The notes beneath the pieces were generated by a model. That model was given only the letters and a program-made list of their open reading frames with translations. It did no database searches and had not been told where the DNA came from. Shown here piece after piece: positions 1 through 11,800 of a stretch of 64,000 nt of DNA. This DNA comes from Nematostella vectensis (taxonomy: Eukaryota > Cnidaria > Anthozoa > Actiniaria > Edwardsiidae). The position numbers were made by a program, and so were the translations under genes. The stretch's first letter is position 1, and each line of letters begins with the position of its first letter. Location of the stretch: positions 2,959,001 through 3,023,000 of the forward strand of contig NC_064042.1 in the NCBI RefSeq assembly GCF_932526225.1, given 5' to 3'.

Positions 1-240
1 TATGAAAAATCTCCCCATCCCCCTTATACCCCACCCCTGTGACAAGCACTCCACTCCTTTGATAAATTCCCCACCCCTCTCCCTGTGAAAAATCTCCCCA
101 TCCCCCTTATACCCCACCCCTGTGACAAGCACTCCACTCCTTTGATAACTTCCCCACCCCTTTCCCTGTGAAAAATCTCCCCATCCCCCTCATACCCCAA
201 CCCTGCGACAAGCACCCCACTCCTTTGATACATTCCCTAT
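1..240. repeat. About 83-bp tandem repeat, three imperfect units
   Basis: Units start near 2, 86 and 168 with the same 'tgaaaaatctcccc' phrase and share the following 'accccacccctgtgacaagc' text. It abuts the 24-bp minisatellite and shares its C-rich 'ccacccctctccctg' segment, so the two arrays probably grew from one another. It lies in the intron left of the first visible MED12 exon. Confidence 0.85.
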
Positions 241-1795
241 ACCTGCGACACATGCCCCACCCCTCTCTCTGTAACATACCACACTCCACTCCCTGTAACA
301 TGCCCCACCCCTCTCCCTGTAACATGCCCCACCCCTCTTCCTCTGACATGCCGCACCCCTCTCCCTGTAACATGCCCCACCCCTCTCCCTCTGACATGCC
401 CCACCCCTCTCCCTGTAACATGCCCCACCCCTCTACCTCTGACATACCGCACCCCTCTCCCTGTAACATGCCCCACCCCTCTCCCTGTAACATGCCCCAC
501 CCCTCTCCCTGTAACATGCCCCACCCCTCTCCCTGTTACATACCACACCCCTCTCCCTGTAACATGCCCCACCCCTCTCCCTGTAACATACCACACCCCT
601 CTCCCTGTGACATGCCCCACCACTCTCCCTCTGACACGCCCCACCCCTCCCCCTGTAACATGCCCCACCCCTCTCCCTCTGACGTGCCCCACCCCTCTTC
701 CTGTAACATGCCCCACCCCTCTCCCTCTGACATGCCCCACCCCTCTCCCTGTAACATGCCCCACCCCTCTCCCTGTAACATGCCCCACCCCTCTCCCTGT
801 GACATGCCCCACCCCTCTCCGTGTGACATGCCCCACCCCTCTCCCTGTGACATGCCCCACCCCTCTCCCTGTAACATGCCCCACCCCTCTCCCTGTAACA
901 TGCCCCACCCCTCTCCCTCTGACATGCCGTACCCCTCTCCCTGTAACATGCCCACCCCTCTCCCTGTAACATGCCTCACCCCTCTTTCTGTAACATGCCC
1001 CACCCCTCTCCTTGTAACATGCCCCACCCCTCTCCCTGTAACATGCCCCACCCCTCTCCCTGTAACATGCCCCACCCCTCTACCTCTGACATGCCGCACC
1101 CCTCTCCCTGTAACATGCCCCAACCCTCTCCCTGTAACATGCCCCACCCCTCTCCCTGTAACATGCCTCACCCCTCTCCCTGTTACATACCACACCCCTC
1201 TCCCTGTAACATGCCCCACTCTCTCCCTGTAACATGCCCCACCCCTCTCCCTGTAACATGCCTCATCCCTCCCCCTCTGACATGCCCCACCCCTCTCCCT
1301 GTAACATGCCCCACCCCTCTCCCTGTAACATGCCCCACCCCTCTCCCTGTGACATGCCCCACCCCTCTCCCTCGGACATGCTTCACCCCTCTCCCTCTGA
1401 CACGCCCCACCCCTCTCCCTGTAACATGCCCCACCCCTCTCCCTGTAACATGTCCCACCCCTCTCCTTGTAACATGCCCCACCCCTCTCTCTGTAACATG
1501 CCCCACCCCTCTCCCTGTAACATGCTCCACCCCTCTACCTCTGACATGCCGCACCCCTCTCCCTGTAACATGCCCCACCCCTCTCCCTCTGACATGCCCC
1601 ACCCCTCTCCCTGTAACATGCCCCACCCCTCTCCCTGTAACATGCCCCACCCCTCTCCCTGTGACATGCCCCACCCCTCTCCCTGTGACATGCCCCACCC
1701 CTCTCCCTGTGACATGCCCCACCCCTCTCCCTGTAACATGCCCCACCCTTCTCCCTGTAACATGCCCCACCCCTCTCCATGTGACTTCTTCCTCC
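241..1795. repeat. 24-bp C-rich minisatellite in a MED12 intron
   Basis: More than sixty head-to-tail copies of a 24-bp unit, roughly 'tgtaacatgccccaccc' followed by 'ctctccc'. Common variants change the 'tgtaac' part to 'tctgac' or 'tgtgac'. Because 24 is a multiple of three and the unit lacks stops in several frames on both strands, long artificial open frames appear (CNMPHPSP-type on +, MLQGEGWG-type on -); they are not genes. The array ends about 70 bp before the MED12 exon acceptor. Confidence 0.97.
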
Positions 1796-1867
1796 ACCCT
1801 ACGACACGTGCCCACCACTCCCTCGTGATTTGCCTTTCCCCGTGACGCATCTTGATATCCTTATCAG

Positions 1868-1997
1868 GTGAGCGATCTGTCGATCCACGAATCTGTGGCC
1901 ACGTTTACTGCGCTGATGATCGCGCGCCACTGCTTCTCCCTGGAAGACGTTATTTATCACGTGGCTCTACCCTCCCTGCTCGCCGCCCTACCCTCAG
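1868..1997 (+). CDS. MED12: Mediator subunit 12 (MED12), first visible exon
   Basis: MED12 is the scaffold of the Mediator kinase module (CDK8, cyclin C, MED13) in the nucleus. This exon encodes [18 protein letters not shown] followed by [20 protein letters not shown], which matches from memory the animal MED12 segment reading VSDLSxHESLAxFVAxLIARQC. It starts after the acceptor 'ttatcag' and ends before 'gtactg' in phase 1; the next coding exon (15120) starts with the two bases needed to finish the Gly codon, so nothing appears to be missing across the 13-kb intron. Earlier exons lie left of the window. The exon itself begins GTGAGC, so acceptor and a donor-like sequence are fused. Confidence 0.92.
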
Positions 1998-2245
1998 GTA
2001 CTGTCACTATAACTTGGTAAGCCAATCAGCTTCTTCTTATTTGTTGCATAGTGCAGCTGTATGGCTTCCATGCTCGTAGCGCTATCTTCAGATACTGTCA
2101 CTCCGGGTTTCTTGAGCTTCTTGCTATTTGTTGCATAGTGCAGCTATATGGCTTCCATGCTCGTAGCGCTATCTTCAGATACTGTCACTCCGGGTTTCTT
2201 GAGCTTCTTGCTATTTGTTGCATAGTGCAGCTATATGGCTTTCCG
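1990..2245. repeat. 87-bp tandem repeat seeded at the MED12 donor site
   Basis: 'gtgcagct(g/a)tatggc' recurs at 2051, 2138 and 2225, giving an 87-bp period. Each later unit contains 'tcagatactgtcact', which resembles the exon-intron junction 'tcaggtactgtcact' at 1994-2008 but with the donor GT changed to AT. The array therefore seems to derive from the 5' splice site region of the preceding exon. Confidence 0.8.
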
Positions 2246-2249
2246 GACC

Positions 2250-3811
2250 ATCTTCATGCAGCTATCACTTACACATTGCTGTGCCAATTAATCTACATGG
2301 AATCAGGAATAGATTTTGATGCAATATTTACCAGAAAATATTCTGGTGTAATGTTAACATTGTTCTACCTTTCGCGGCCAAGTATGCTCGCTAGGCGGTT
2401 CTTAATATTTTCAAACAAATTACGAGAAAAAATATCATCTTATACTTTATTTACCGAACACAATCGAAATAATCACAACAGTTTCCCCAAATCAGGCGAT
2501 GGAAATGGAGGCTTTTCTCGAACTTGGTGCTTTGCGAAGGTGCTTTAAGCGCGTATGGGACTGTGCTACACTTTGTTTATCTCTCCATTGGTTTTTCTTC
2601 GGTTAAAATGTTGTTTACTAGATTTTTATTTGATAACTCTAGTAATTCACTTCTTATCTAATTTGTATTGTTTGGGCGATTGATCGTTTGGACGTTTAGT
2701 AATGGTGATGGTGTAATTAATTAATTTATTGTGGTGTCCATCAAATGGGCTTCTCTCGTCTTTCAGACTTTCTTGATAAACCGTTCGAGTATAAAAAACA
2801 CAGCCGAAAAATCTTTGATGGTACGCGAAGTTAGTCTAGACCCAAACTAAAGACTTAACTAAACTTCCAATCTAACCTGCTCCGCAGGCGTCTCGAGTGG
2901 AAAAAGGCTTTTTTTTTCGATTTTGGGCTTCTTGTGGCTTGTTTAAAAAAGAGTGGGGGCCTGGGAGAGCGGAAAGAGGGATTTTGATTTCATTGCTTTT
3001 GTCCCCCTCCTCTCTCCCGGCTACCGGTTATGGTTCAACTCGCCACAGGAACCCCAATTAATAAAAATAGTTAAAAAGTAAAAACGTCGAGATGCCTGCG
3101 GGGGAGGCTAAAGACGGGTTTTGATACCGAAGTGATGGCCGAAGTGTGTCCGAAACAATGGCGAAGACGGGCTTCATATCTGCCCTTGAAGTCACCTCAT
3201 CCTCTCAAGCCTGCAAGACGGCTATTCTCTGTACCACCATCAACGCCGAGCTAAGGTTATCTAGGATAATTTGGTGCGGAGCCAGAAATTGCGATAGAAT
3301 GCAGCGCTTTTGTACGGCCAACGAAGTAAACCCAACTTATTGAAGTCAAAACTTTTTTTATTTGAATGGAAAAAAATAGCATTTATTCAATTCATTGTGC
3401 AGTGATAATGGTTTAAAGGCGCGAGATACATTTATTTACAGTAAATATCAAAGCCACATACCCAGGAAAAACAATTGCTTTAATTTCTTGGCAATAAAGA
3501 ACTATTATAAAGGTTATTCATTTAGTGTGGGTAATGATTTTGCCCATATGTAGCCTTGAAGCACTATCACTTCCGATCTCAAATGCTTTACGTATATGAA
3601 AAAATGCCCTAGTCTTGTAGCGGTTAGTCCTTCATGAGTTTCACGGGAAGAGCAACTAGCGGCGAAGAAACGCCGGACGAAAACGATAGATCAACCGATC
3701 CTCGCCGAAGCGACGCCGAACGAACGAAAGAGCAAACGACGCTGAAGGACCAATCATTGTTTGATATCCCTTTTCCGATTATTGTCCGAGTTCTTTCCCA
3801 CTGTTCTGTGT
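2250..3811. other. MED12 intron stretch without a recognised gene
   Basis: A/T-rich intronic DNA. Short open frames at 2051-2548, 3146-3343 and 3634-3819 show no recognisable domain and do not fit MED12 phase. No RNA gene or transposon protein was recognised. Confidence 0.6.
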
Positions 3812-3817
3812 TTTATT
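3812..3817 (-). terminator. Poly(A) signal of nested ILEI gene A
   Basis: TTTATT on + reads AATAAA on the - strand, about 130 bp beyond the stop codon of gene A at 3946. The position suits a short 3' UTR. Confidence 0.5.
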
Positions 3818-3945
3818 AGGACCTCTTGCGAAATCTGTACCTCACCTATTTGCATTTACAGACTGTGCTAAAAATATGAGACCACAAGGAATTCTCAACC
3901 TTGTACTCTAATCCAAAGGCTACAGTTATCCAACGCAGCATCCGG

Positions 3946-6900
3946 TCACGGATAACACCACTTGTCCGTCGGATGGCCGTTAAGAAAGCACCCCTCCCTG
4001 GGGATACTCGTGTTCCCTCCTGACGGCCCTTTGAATTGGTCGGCACCCCCCTGTTTCACCCAATCACGTGATCCCCCCTTGTGACCGATCAGCCACCACG
4101 AGGCTCGAAAAGCCGGAGTCAGGGGATCTTTGGCGCCGATCGACCGCAGTGCATCATGGGCATCTGTGACGAAGCTGTTCCCTGTATCCCGGATGGCGAT
4201 GAGGATAAGGGTGTTTACCGGAAGTGCTGTGATGTTGTCCCGCATTTTTGCGCCCGCTGATGGATCACCGTATGTGTCAAAGCAAGTTTTGGAGATCAGG
4301 GTACCGGCCATCGTGAATGATGCGACGTGGTGCCCCCTTTGCTGGAAAAATAAATGATGATAAAATATCAGATATTTATGATATAAGGAACAAAGGAAAA
4401 GGGTCGAATTAAAGTTTTTTTCCTTGAAAAATTAAGGATAAAAGAAACATGAGAGGAAGAGTTAAGGCAGGTTTTGGAATTATGAAATTTGTCCTGAAAA
4501 AAAAAAAAGGATTTTGGGAGGTGCTGATTATAAGGTTGCGACTTACGTTGATCGAGAAATCTTTTCCATCTACCTGCATCAAGGCTATCCCGTGTGATCC
4601 GATTTTACCAGGATCGTCAGTGCATTCCGATCGAACCACAATCTTCATCGTTTTGGCTGTAGAATCCGAGAGTCAGAAATAAGATCAACGCTAGTAGCCA
4701 ACTTAAGATCGTCATCGTTATCATCAACATCAACATCTTCAACATTGCCATCATCTTCATCGCGATTATAATCATTTTTATCATTCTACCCTTCGATCGA
4801 CAACACGACTAACAATATCACATCATCATCCTATTGTCGCAATGGATCAGTCAAAACTCACGAAGCTCGCAGTCTCGTCCCGTGAATCCCGCGGGACACT
4901 CGCAGCTGGGAGTTTCCTGTCCGTAGACCACGTGACACTTGGCGCTGGCTGAGCACGAGTCTCTCTCGCACAAATTCTGAAAAAAATCAGAAACATCTAA
5001 ACACAGGATACCGGCTGTTTCATCGCCTTGACTGACAAAACAATAGAGCTTTAAAATCCGATACCTTAAATCGCTTCTCACCTCGATTCTTGTCATACGT
5101 GCGTGCGCACTTGCTTTTGTGGTGAGTTGCTGACCCGTGGTAGCGATCATTTCGCAAAGGTTCATGGGAGCTTTGCCATCGTGGTAGTTTACGGAGGAGC
5201 AGTTAGCCTCGGCCATGCATCGCGCGCTGCACTCGAAAGCGTCCACGACATAGACGGACTTGTAGATGTTAGTAATTGATTTAACCCCTTAAAGAAGAAG
5301 AACTTTTTAGAATATTTAGACCCCATGCCTGCACCCTTTTCGTGTAGACAAATACATTTTTTTTAAATCAAATCCGAGCTCCGGGATTTCTTTTCCTTCG
5401 CACTGAGAAATTCGATATTTAATACGATAATTAGATATAAAAAATTAGATTCCAGTAATTGATGCTGTTCCTAAAAGAAAAAAAAAATTGAACTTAAGTA
5501 ACATATGCATCATTCATTCATTGGGCTCAATGTTAGTATCCTCGTTTCTTTTCTGGCTTGGTTTCATATTTACCTTATTACATAGCCAGAAACTCGTAAA
5601 TAGAGCGAATCTGTATCAAACAAACCACCTGTATGCACTCTTTTTTAATAAGAACGTCTAATTTTCAGTTAAGGCCGTCTTATTTTTGGAACATTTTAAG
5701 GCTGAATATGTTCTGAATATGTTATTTAGGTTATACAAAGATAATTATACAAATGATTAGTAGTAATAATATAGGTTGATATTTTAAACACAATTTGATC
5801 TGTACTTTAGAACACATCAATATTATTTTCTTGGTATATGAGCCTGGTCATGTTCTTCGCAAGTTTTTGAATTCCTTTAAATCTCAGGCTCGATGGTCTT
5901 ATATAATAAAGGTTAGAAAATGAAAGAGTGTAATTGTCTTGTTCCGATGGGCTCGCAAATAGTCCAGGGTCTGTGAAGTAGCCAGGTGTTATGTAAATGA
6001 CCTTCACTCTGCTCTGTCAGATACATAGAATATTCATGTTTATTCCACTAACAAAAAAAGGACAGAAAAAAAAAACGGATACAAATTGATTCGAAATAGC
6101 ATCACTATCTCACACTTTCCCACGTGTTTCTAGCGATTCAAAATACTTTTTTAGGTCCCGGATAGTCGCCTGCGCGTCAGTATGGCTAGCATCGATTTGC
6201 TATGCTTGTTTACTCTTTTTTCAAATGATAGCCACCTAAAGAGTTTTGAAGGAAATCATATTTTAAAATGAATGTTTGAAAGTTTTGGTTCTTATTAAAA
6301 CTGATAGTTAAATACAGCTGTAGCGATTTGAAATGTTCCGCTCTATTGACGTCTTGTTTTGTTTTAAGGTAATTACGCAATTTTCGTGGTTTCATACAGC
6401 TGGTTTATCAAACATTCCATGTTTTTTGAAGTTTATATTGATTTAAAGAAGAGAAATAAAATATATATTTCTGCATCTAAAAAACAAATTTTATACTAGC
6501 CCTATCACACGCCATTAGGAATTTGTATATGGAATTTGTATACGCGAATGTGCCCGCCTTCGAGGCTCTAAGAAGCTCTATGTAAACTTAGCTAGGCTGC
6601 GCTATGCATCATTAGTATATAAAACTCGGGAACCTCGCAAGAACAAGCGATTTGATTGGTTGAGAAACTAGAGATAAAATGCAATATACACCTCCTAGGA
6701 GGTGGATATTTTCTTGCGCCCCGAAATCAAGCAAAATGGCGGGTGTAACAGCCGATTTTGCAAGTGTTTTCGATAAGAAGATTGCTCTAAAGCTCGTATT
6801 ATACTCTTAAATACAATATTTAACACATATACCATTTACATTCGGAGGATAGTGGCTTTAAAAATATCTACCGAGAGCCTTCGGCTCCTTCGCCAATATC

Positions 6901-7341
6901 CACCTCAATGGAAATGGTATAATTGTTAAATATTGTTTATTCAAGGTGGCATAATAAAATAAAGTGAAGTGAAGTGAGACATTTGTGGAATATAATATTT
7001 AGAAAGGGGAGAAAAATTTTAATTAAAAAATATTTTGCCTTAGCTATTTTTACGTCGTTCTACTATTCTAGGTTAATAGGTACTTTTTTGTGTTTTACTT
7101 TTAGTTTACCTTTTGTTATTGATTATTGTGTATGTTAGAAGTGTTTTAAAATATGTGGTGTTTTCATAAGTTTAAACAGCTAGTAACAACAGGGGAGCTT
7201 TAATGATTCTTCCATATGAAACTCACCATTTTCCACAAGGAACAACGTTTCTTTCTTTCTTACATCATCTTCGCTCAAGCAATACCCGACAAAAAAGCAT
7301 AGCGCCGCCAAAAACGCCAACTTTGCTGAAACTTCCCTCAT
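3946..7341 (-). CDS. Nested secreted PAN-EGF-ILEI protein, gene A
   Basis: Five exons on the strand opposite MED12: 7341-7227 (start ATG, signal peptide MREVSAKLAFLAALCFFVG), 5287-5082 (PAN/apple-like, FECSARCMAEANC), 4976-4862 (EGF-like, six Cys ending CECPAGFTGRDC), 4656-4547 and 4341-3946 (ILEI/FAM3-type fold, KIVVRSE then CFDTYGDPSAGAKMRD and SWWLIGHKGG). Phases are 1, 0, 1, 0 and join cleanly; predicted length is 313 aa. ILEI domains occur in FAM3 cytokine-like proteins, POMGNT1 and CEMIP. With a signal peptide and cysteine-rich modules the product is probably extracellular; its ligand or enzymatic role is unknown. The acceptors before exons 2-5 and the donors after exons 1-4 are canonical. 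The gene sits wholly inside a MED12 intron. Confidence 0.85.
4690..4780. repeat. Short ATC-rich microsatellite
   Basis: Degenerate (ATC)n text in the intron between exons 3 and 4 of gene A; the counterpart in gene B is expanded to about 450 bp. Confidence 0.7.
5288..7226. other. Intron 1 of nested gene A
   Basis: A/T-rich, no coding similarity seen. Segments 5790-6180 and 6210-6530 align by eye with 10760-11110 and 12190-12430 of the duplicate. The only distinct insertion noticed is the inverted-repeat element at 6532-6977. Confidence 0.6.
6532..6977. mobile_element. Insertion with inverted repeats, present only in unit A
   Basis: In unit B the text 'ggaatttgtatatgga' runs straight into 'gacatttgtgg'; in unit A about 445 bp intervene. 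Inside, 6813-6850 is an inverted match of 6897-6936 ('aatatttaac..ataccattt' against 'aaatggtat..gttaaatatt'). There is also a perfect palindrome, 'cctcctaggagg', near 6690. No open frame resembles a transposase, so this looks like a MITE or other non-autonomous element. Confidence 0.6.
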
Positions 7342-7589
7342 TGTCGCCAACTCCAACCGTGATGAAAGTTATGTTAATGCTTAGCGAATTTAAATCAATT
7401 TCTGATTGAAACGGATTGTTTGAATTGTTTAATAATCAAACCACAAGCAAATGTCGTGTCAGTTGGTACCGTTAAATAATGGTTTTCTTACAAGTTTGTT
7501 TTATATTCATTCAAATACAGTTATATTTATTTCTTTGCCCTACTAAGAGAATATGACCTAAACCCCAAAATTAGACCCCTTCCCTTCGA

Positions 7590-8115
7590 TAATTTTTGAA
7601 TCCGCAGACCGCCTTGCCTTGCCTATTGCCATCCTCGTGGTTGAGGTTCGGCGATTCTGGGGTTATTACAAAGATTATGCCAACCCGCTCTGTCATGGGT
7701 TATGGCGGAGCACTTGGACCTAGACGGTCCAGTCCAATCTCTGATGTCGCTATGTACAATGTCTCTCCTGCCTTCCTTTTTCCCCATAACCAGTACCTCC
7801 AGAGGACAAGTTTCCACCACGCGCGGCCAAAGTATTGATGTCTGCGTCGTCTTCAGGAGCATCCGACATACACCCAGCTCGTTTAGAATAGACCCATTTG
7901 TTCGATGGTCTGTCCAACTCACTTTAAGGATACGGCGTAACCCAACATCTCGAGGGCTTCAATACTGTTGATGACTTCCTTCTTGGGATTCCAGCTTTCC
8001 GACCCGTATGTTGCTATAAGCCACACGAAAGTGCTTGACCTTAATTTATTTCTTAAGTGATCGGTCTTTCCAGAGATGGTCCAGGGAATAAAAGCTGTTC
8101 TAGTAATCCCGACTG
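7590..8115 (-). mobile_element. LINE reverse-transcriptase C-terminal fragment (unit A)
   Basis: On the - strand the frames give ALEMLGYAVSLK, then LGVCRMLLKTTQTSILWPRV and EGRRDIVHSDIRDWTG. This is the familiar tail of LINE polyproteins (LLKTIRKRRLxxxGHV, KIEGRRxRGRPRxxWxDxxxEWTG). Frame changes and stops show decay. A second copy is at 13007-13520. Confidence 0.75.
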
Positions 8116-8754
8116 TAGAACTATTTGATATATAGAACATCCATAGCAAAGGTGGCGATTCTTCGTTCTCCTTCGATTAAATCTTCAGTGTTTAGTGTAA
8201 TCATCATGTTGTATATTTTATTCTAGCTATTTACTAACCGTTTATTGCGGATTCTAATTTTATTTAAATTCGAATTATTTTTATAAGATTATTTAACTTG
8301 ACATGTAGATGCCAGGTACGGCTTAGAGCACAGCTGTATTTGTTTATGTCATTCCATTTCTCCTGTCATCTGGTCATTTTCTCGGAAATGCCAACTCATG
8401 CTCGAAATCGTTACCATTGAAAGAAAATTGCATGCAAATGGGATGAAACAATCGACTTGATTCATTTGCATGCAGTTGCATTAAATAAGGCTCATGGATA
8501 ATACGACGTTTGAACTTAGCCTAACAGACATAACTAGAATTTGAATTTCTTATTCTATTTTCTTATTTTTTTTTTCGCATGAGTAAGCTTAAATGAATTT
8601 CGTTAGCAACCAAAAATAGTAAATTTGGAAGAAACCTAACAATCCTTTCGTTTCTATTCATAAATCGTCCCTATTTATATGTTTGTAAACTTGTAAACAC
8701 TTAAATTGTTTTGCTTGACGAGGATATATCCCTCTCATGCTACAGATGCCCAAA
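8116..8754. other. Spacer between duplicated units A and B
   Basis: A/T-rich intronic sequence; nothing recognised. Confidence 0.6.
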
Positions 8755-8852
8755 CTATTTGCATTTACAGACTACGAAAAATATGAGACCACAAGGAATC
8801 CTCTATCTAGCACTTCAGACCAAAGGCAACAGTTACCAAACGCAGCATCCGG

Positions 8853-11800
8853 TCACAGATAACACCACTCTTCCGTCGGATGGCCGTTAAGAAAGCACCC
8901 CTCCCTGGGGATACTCGTGTTTCCCCCTGACGGCCCTTTGAATTGGTCAGCACCTCCCTGCTTCACCCAATCACGTGATCCCCCCTTGTGACCAATCAGC
9001 CACCACGAGGCTCGAAAAGCCGGAGTCAGGGGATCTTTGGCGCCGATCGACCGCAGTGCCTCATGGGCATCTGTGACGTAGCTGTTCCCTGTATCCCGAA
9101 TGGCGATGAGGATAAGGGTGTTGTCCGGAAGTGCTGTGATGTAGTCCCGCATTTTTGCGCCCGCTGATGGATCACCGTATGTGTCAAAGCAAGTTTTGGA
9201 GATCAGGGAACCGGCCATCGTGAATGATGCGACGTTGTGCCCCCTTTGCTGGAAAAATAAATGATGATAAAATTTCAGATATATATGATATAAAGAACAA
9301 AGAAGAGAGGGTGGAATTACAGTTTTTTTTGTCATCGAAAGATGAAGGATAAAAGAAACATGAGAGGAAGGCGTTGAGGCAGGTTTTGGAACTATGAAAT
9401 TCGTCCTGGAAAAAAAAAGACATTGGGAAGTGCTAATTATAGGGTCGCGACTTACGTTGACCGAGAAGTCTTTTCCATCTACTATCCCGTGTGATCCAAT
9501 TTGACCAGGATCATTATCGCCTTCCGATCGAACCACAATTTTCATCGTCTTTGCTGTAGAATCAGATTGTTGTAGAATCCAAGAGTCAGAAATTAGATAT
9601 AACCACTATTAGCCAACTATCATCGTCATCATTATCATCATAACAATTGTCATCATCACCATCTGTCATCCATATTGCTATCAGCATAATCGTCGTCGCA
9701 AATATCACCATCGTTATCATCATCATCACCATCATCACGGATCCATCATCATCATCACTATCATCATCATCACTATCATCATCATCATCATCACCATCAT
9801 CAACACCATCAGCATCATCATCATCACGGATCCATCATCATCATCACTATCATCATCACTATCATCATCATCACCATCATCAACACCATCAGCATCATCA
9901 TTATCATCATCGCCGTCATCGTCGTCGTCATCGCCGTCGTCGTCGTCATCACCATCGTCATTACCATCGTCATCAATACCATTGTCATCATCACCGTGTC
10001 ATCATCGCCATCGTCATCATCATCAGCGACAATATCACCATCGTCATCATCATCAGCGACAACATAAACATTATTGTCATTCTACCCTTTGATGGACAAC
10101 ACGACTCACGACTACCACTCTCATAGTCTTAATCATCCTGTTGTCGCCAAGGTAACAGCCAGTACTCACGAAGCTCGCAGTCTCGTCCCGTGAACCCCGC
10201 GGGACACTCGCAGCTGGGAGTTTCCAGCCCGTAGACCACGTGACACTTAGCGCTGGCTGAACACGAGTCCCTCTCACACAAATTCTGAAAAAAATCAGAA
10301 ACATCTAAACACAGAATACCGGCTGTTTAATCGGTTGGTCTTGACTGACAAAACAATAGAGCTTTAAAATCCGATACCTGAAATCGCTACTCACCTCGAT
10401 TCTTGTCATTCGTGCATGCGCACTTGCTTTTGTGGTAAGTTGCTGACCCGTGTCTGCGATCATTTCGCAAAGGTTCATGGGAGCTTTGCCATCGTGGTAG
10501 TTTACGGAGGAGCAGTTAGCCTCGGCCATGCATCGCGCGCTACACTCGAAAGCATCCGCGACATAGACGGACTTGTAGGAGTCGGTAATTGATTTAACCC
10601 CTTAAAGAAGAAGAACTTTTTAGAATATTTAGATCCCATGCCTGCACCCTTTTCGTGTAGACAAATAGTTTTTTTTCTAAAATCAAATCCGATATTTTTT
10701 TTACTGAGAAATTACACAAATGTTCAGTAGTAATAATATTTAAGGTTGCTATTATGAACACAAGTCGACCTGTACTTTAGAACTCATCAATATATTATTT
10801 TCCTGGTATATGAGCCTCGACATGTTCTTAGTATGTTTTTTAAATTTCCTGAAAGCTCAGGCTCGACGTTCTTATAGTTAAGGCTAGAAAATAAGAGTGT
10901 AATTGTCTTGTTCCGATGGGCTCGCAAACAGTCCAAGGTCTGTGGAGTAGCCAGGTGTTATTTAAATGACATTCAATATGTCAATCAAATAAAATATTTG
11001 AGTTAATTCAACTAACAAAAAAAAAAAGAAGAAAAAACGGATACAAATCGAGTCGAAATAGCATCACTTTCTCATACTTTCCCACGTGTGTCTAGCGATT
11101 CAAAATATTTGTTTTTATCCTACAATATTTTCCCGCCTTAAAACGTGAAGATCCCGGATGATCGCCTGCGAGTCAGTATGTCAGCATCGAGTTGGTTCAC
11201 AGGTTGCTATGCTTGTATGCGTTTCGACACCATGTTTAAGTCTTTCGTTACTATAACGTCCTCAGACGCCCGTAAAATATAGGGTCCACTCCCAAACGTC
11301 AGAAATGCAAACTAAATATCACTAGACCCGGATACTCATGGATTCATCCAAGGCATAGACGACCTTTAAAAGTGCATCCAAGCAATGTAATGGAATTTAC
11401 TCCTTTGCAAAATATTAACTGTGATTTTTTACCAATTCGTAAACAAATGCTTAAATTCAGAAACATTTCATACCAAAAAAGACACGAAATTCCGGACTAC
11501 AAATAGAGACAAGCAAACACAGATCAAGTCACAAATAGATACCTTTATTGTGCTCCGTCAGGTCTCATTTTACAGCCATCAGCCACAATAATCAACGCTA
11601 AAACCCCCATTAGAAGCGAGTATCCATATTTAGGCTAAATTGTATGCCTGCACTCCATCTTGGGAGTCTTGGAAACACCTTCACAGAGAGGCGGGCAAAC
11701 TCCTCCCCCATAATCATAACAGTTATTTATAAGTCGTTTTCCCCAAAGCCAAACAAAACATTTCCAGGTCCAAGGAACCCATAATAAGCCTGAAAACAAT

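Noticed and set aside
241-1795. CRISPR-like array
   Set aside because: Repeats are contiguous with no unique spacers, and the DNA is eukaryotic.
168-1850. Several long open frames on both strands (up to about 350 codons)
   Set aside because: They are translations of the 24-bp minisatellite, whose period is divisible by three; no start context, domain or codon bias.
9647-10126. Ser- and His-rich frame
   Set aside because: Encoded by an (ATC)n microsatellite inside an intron of nested gene B.
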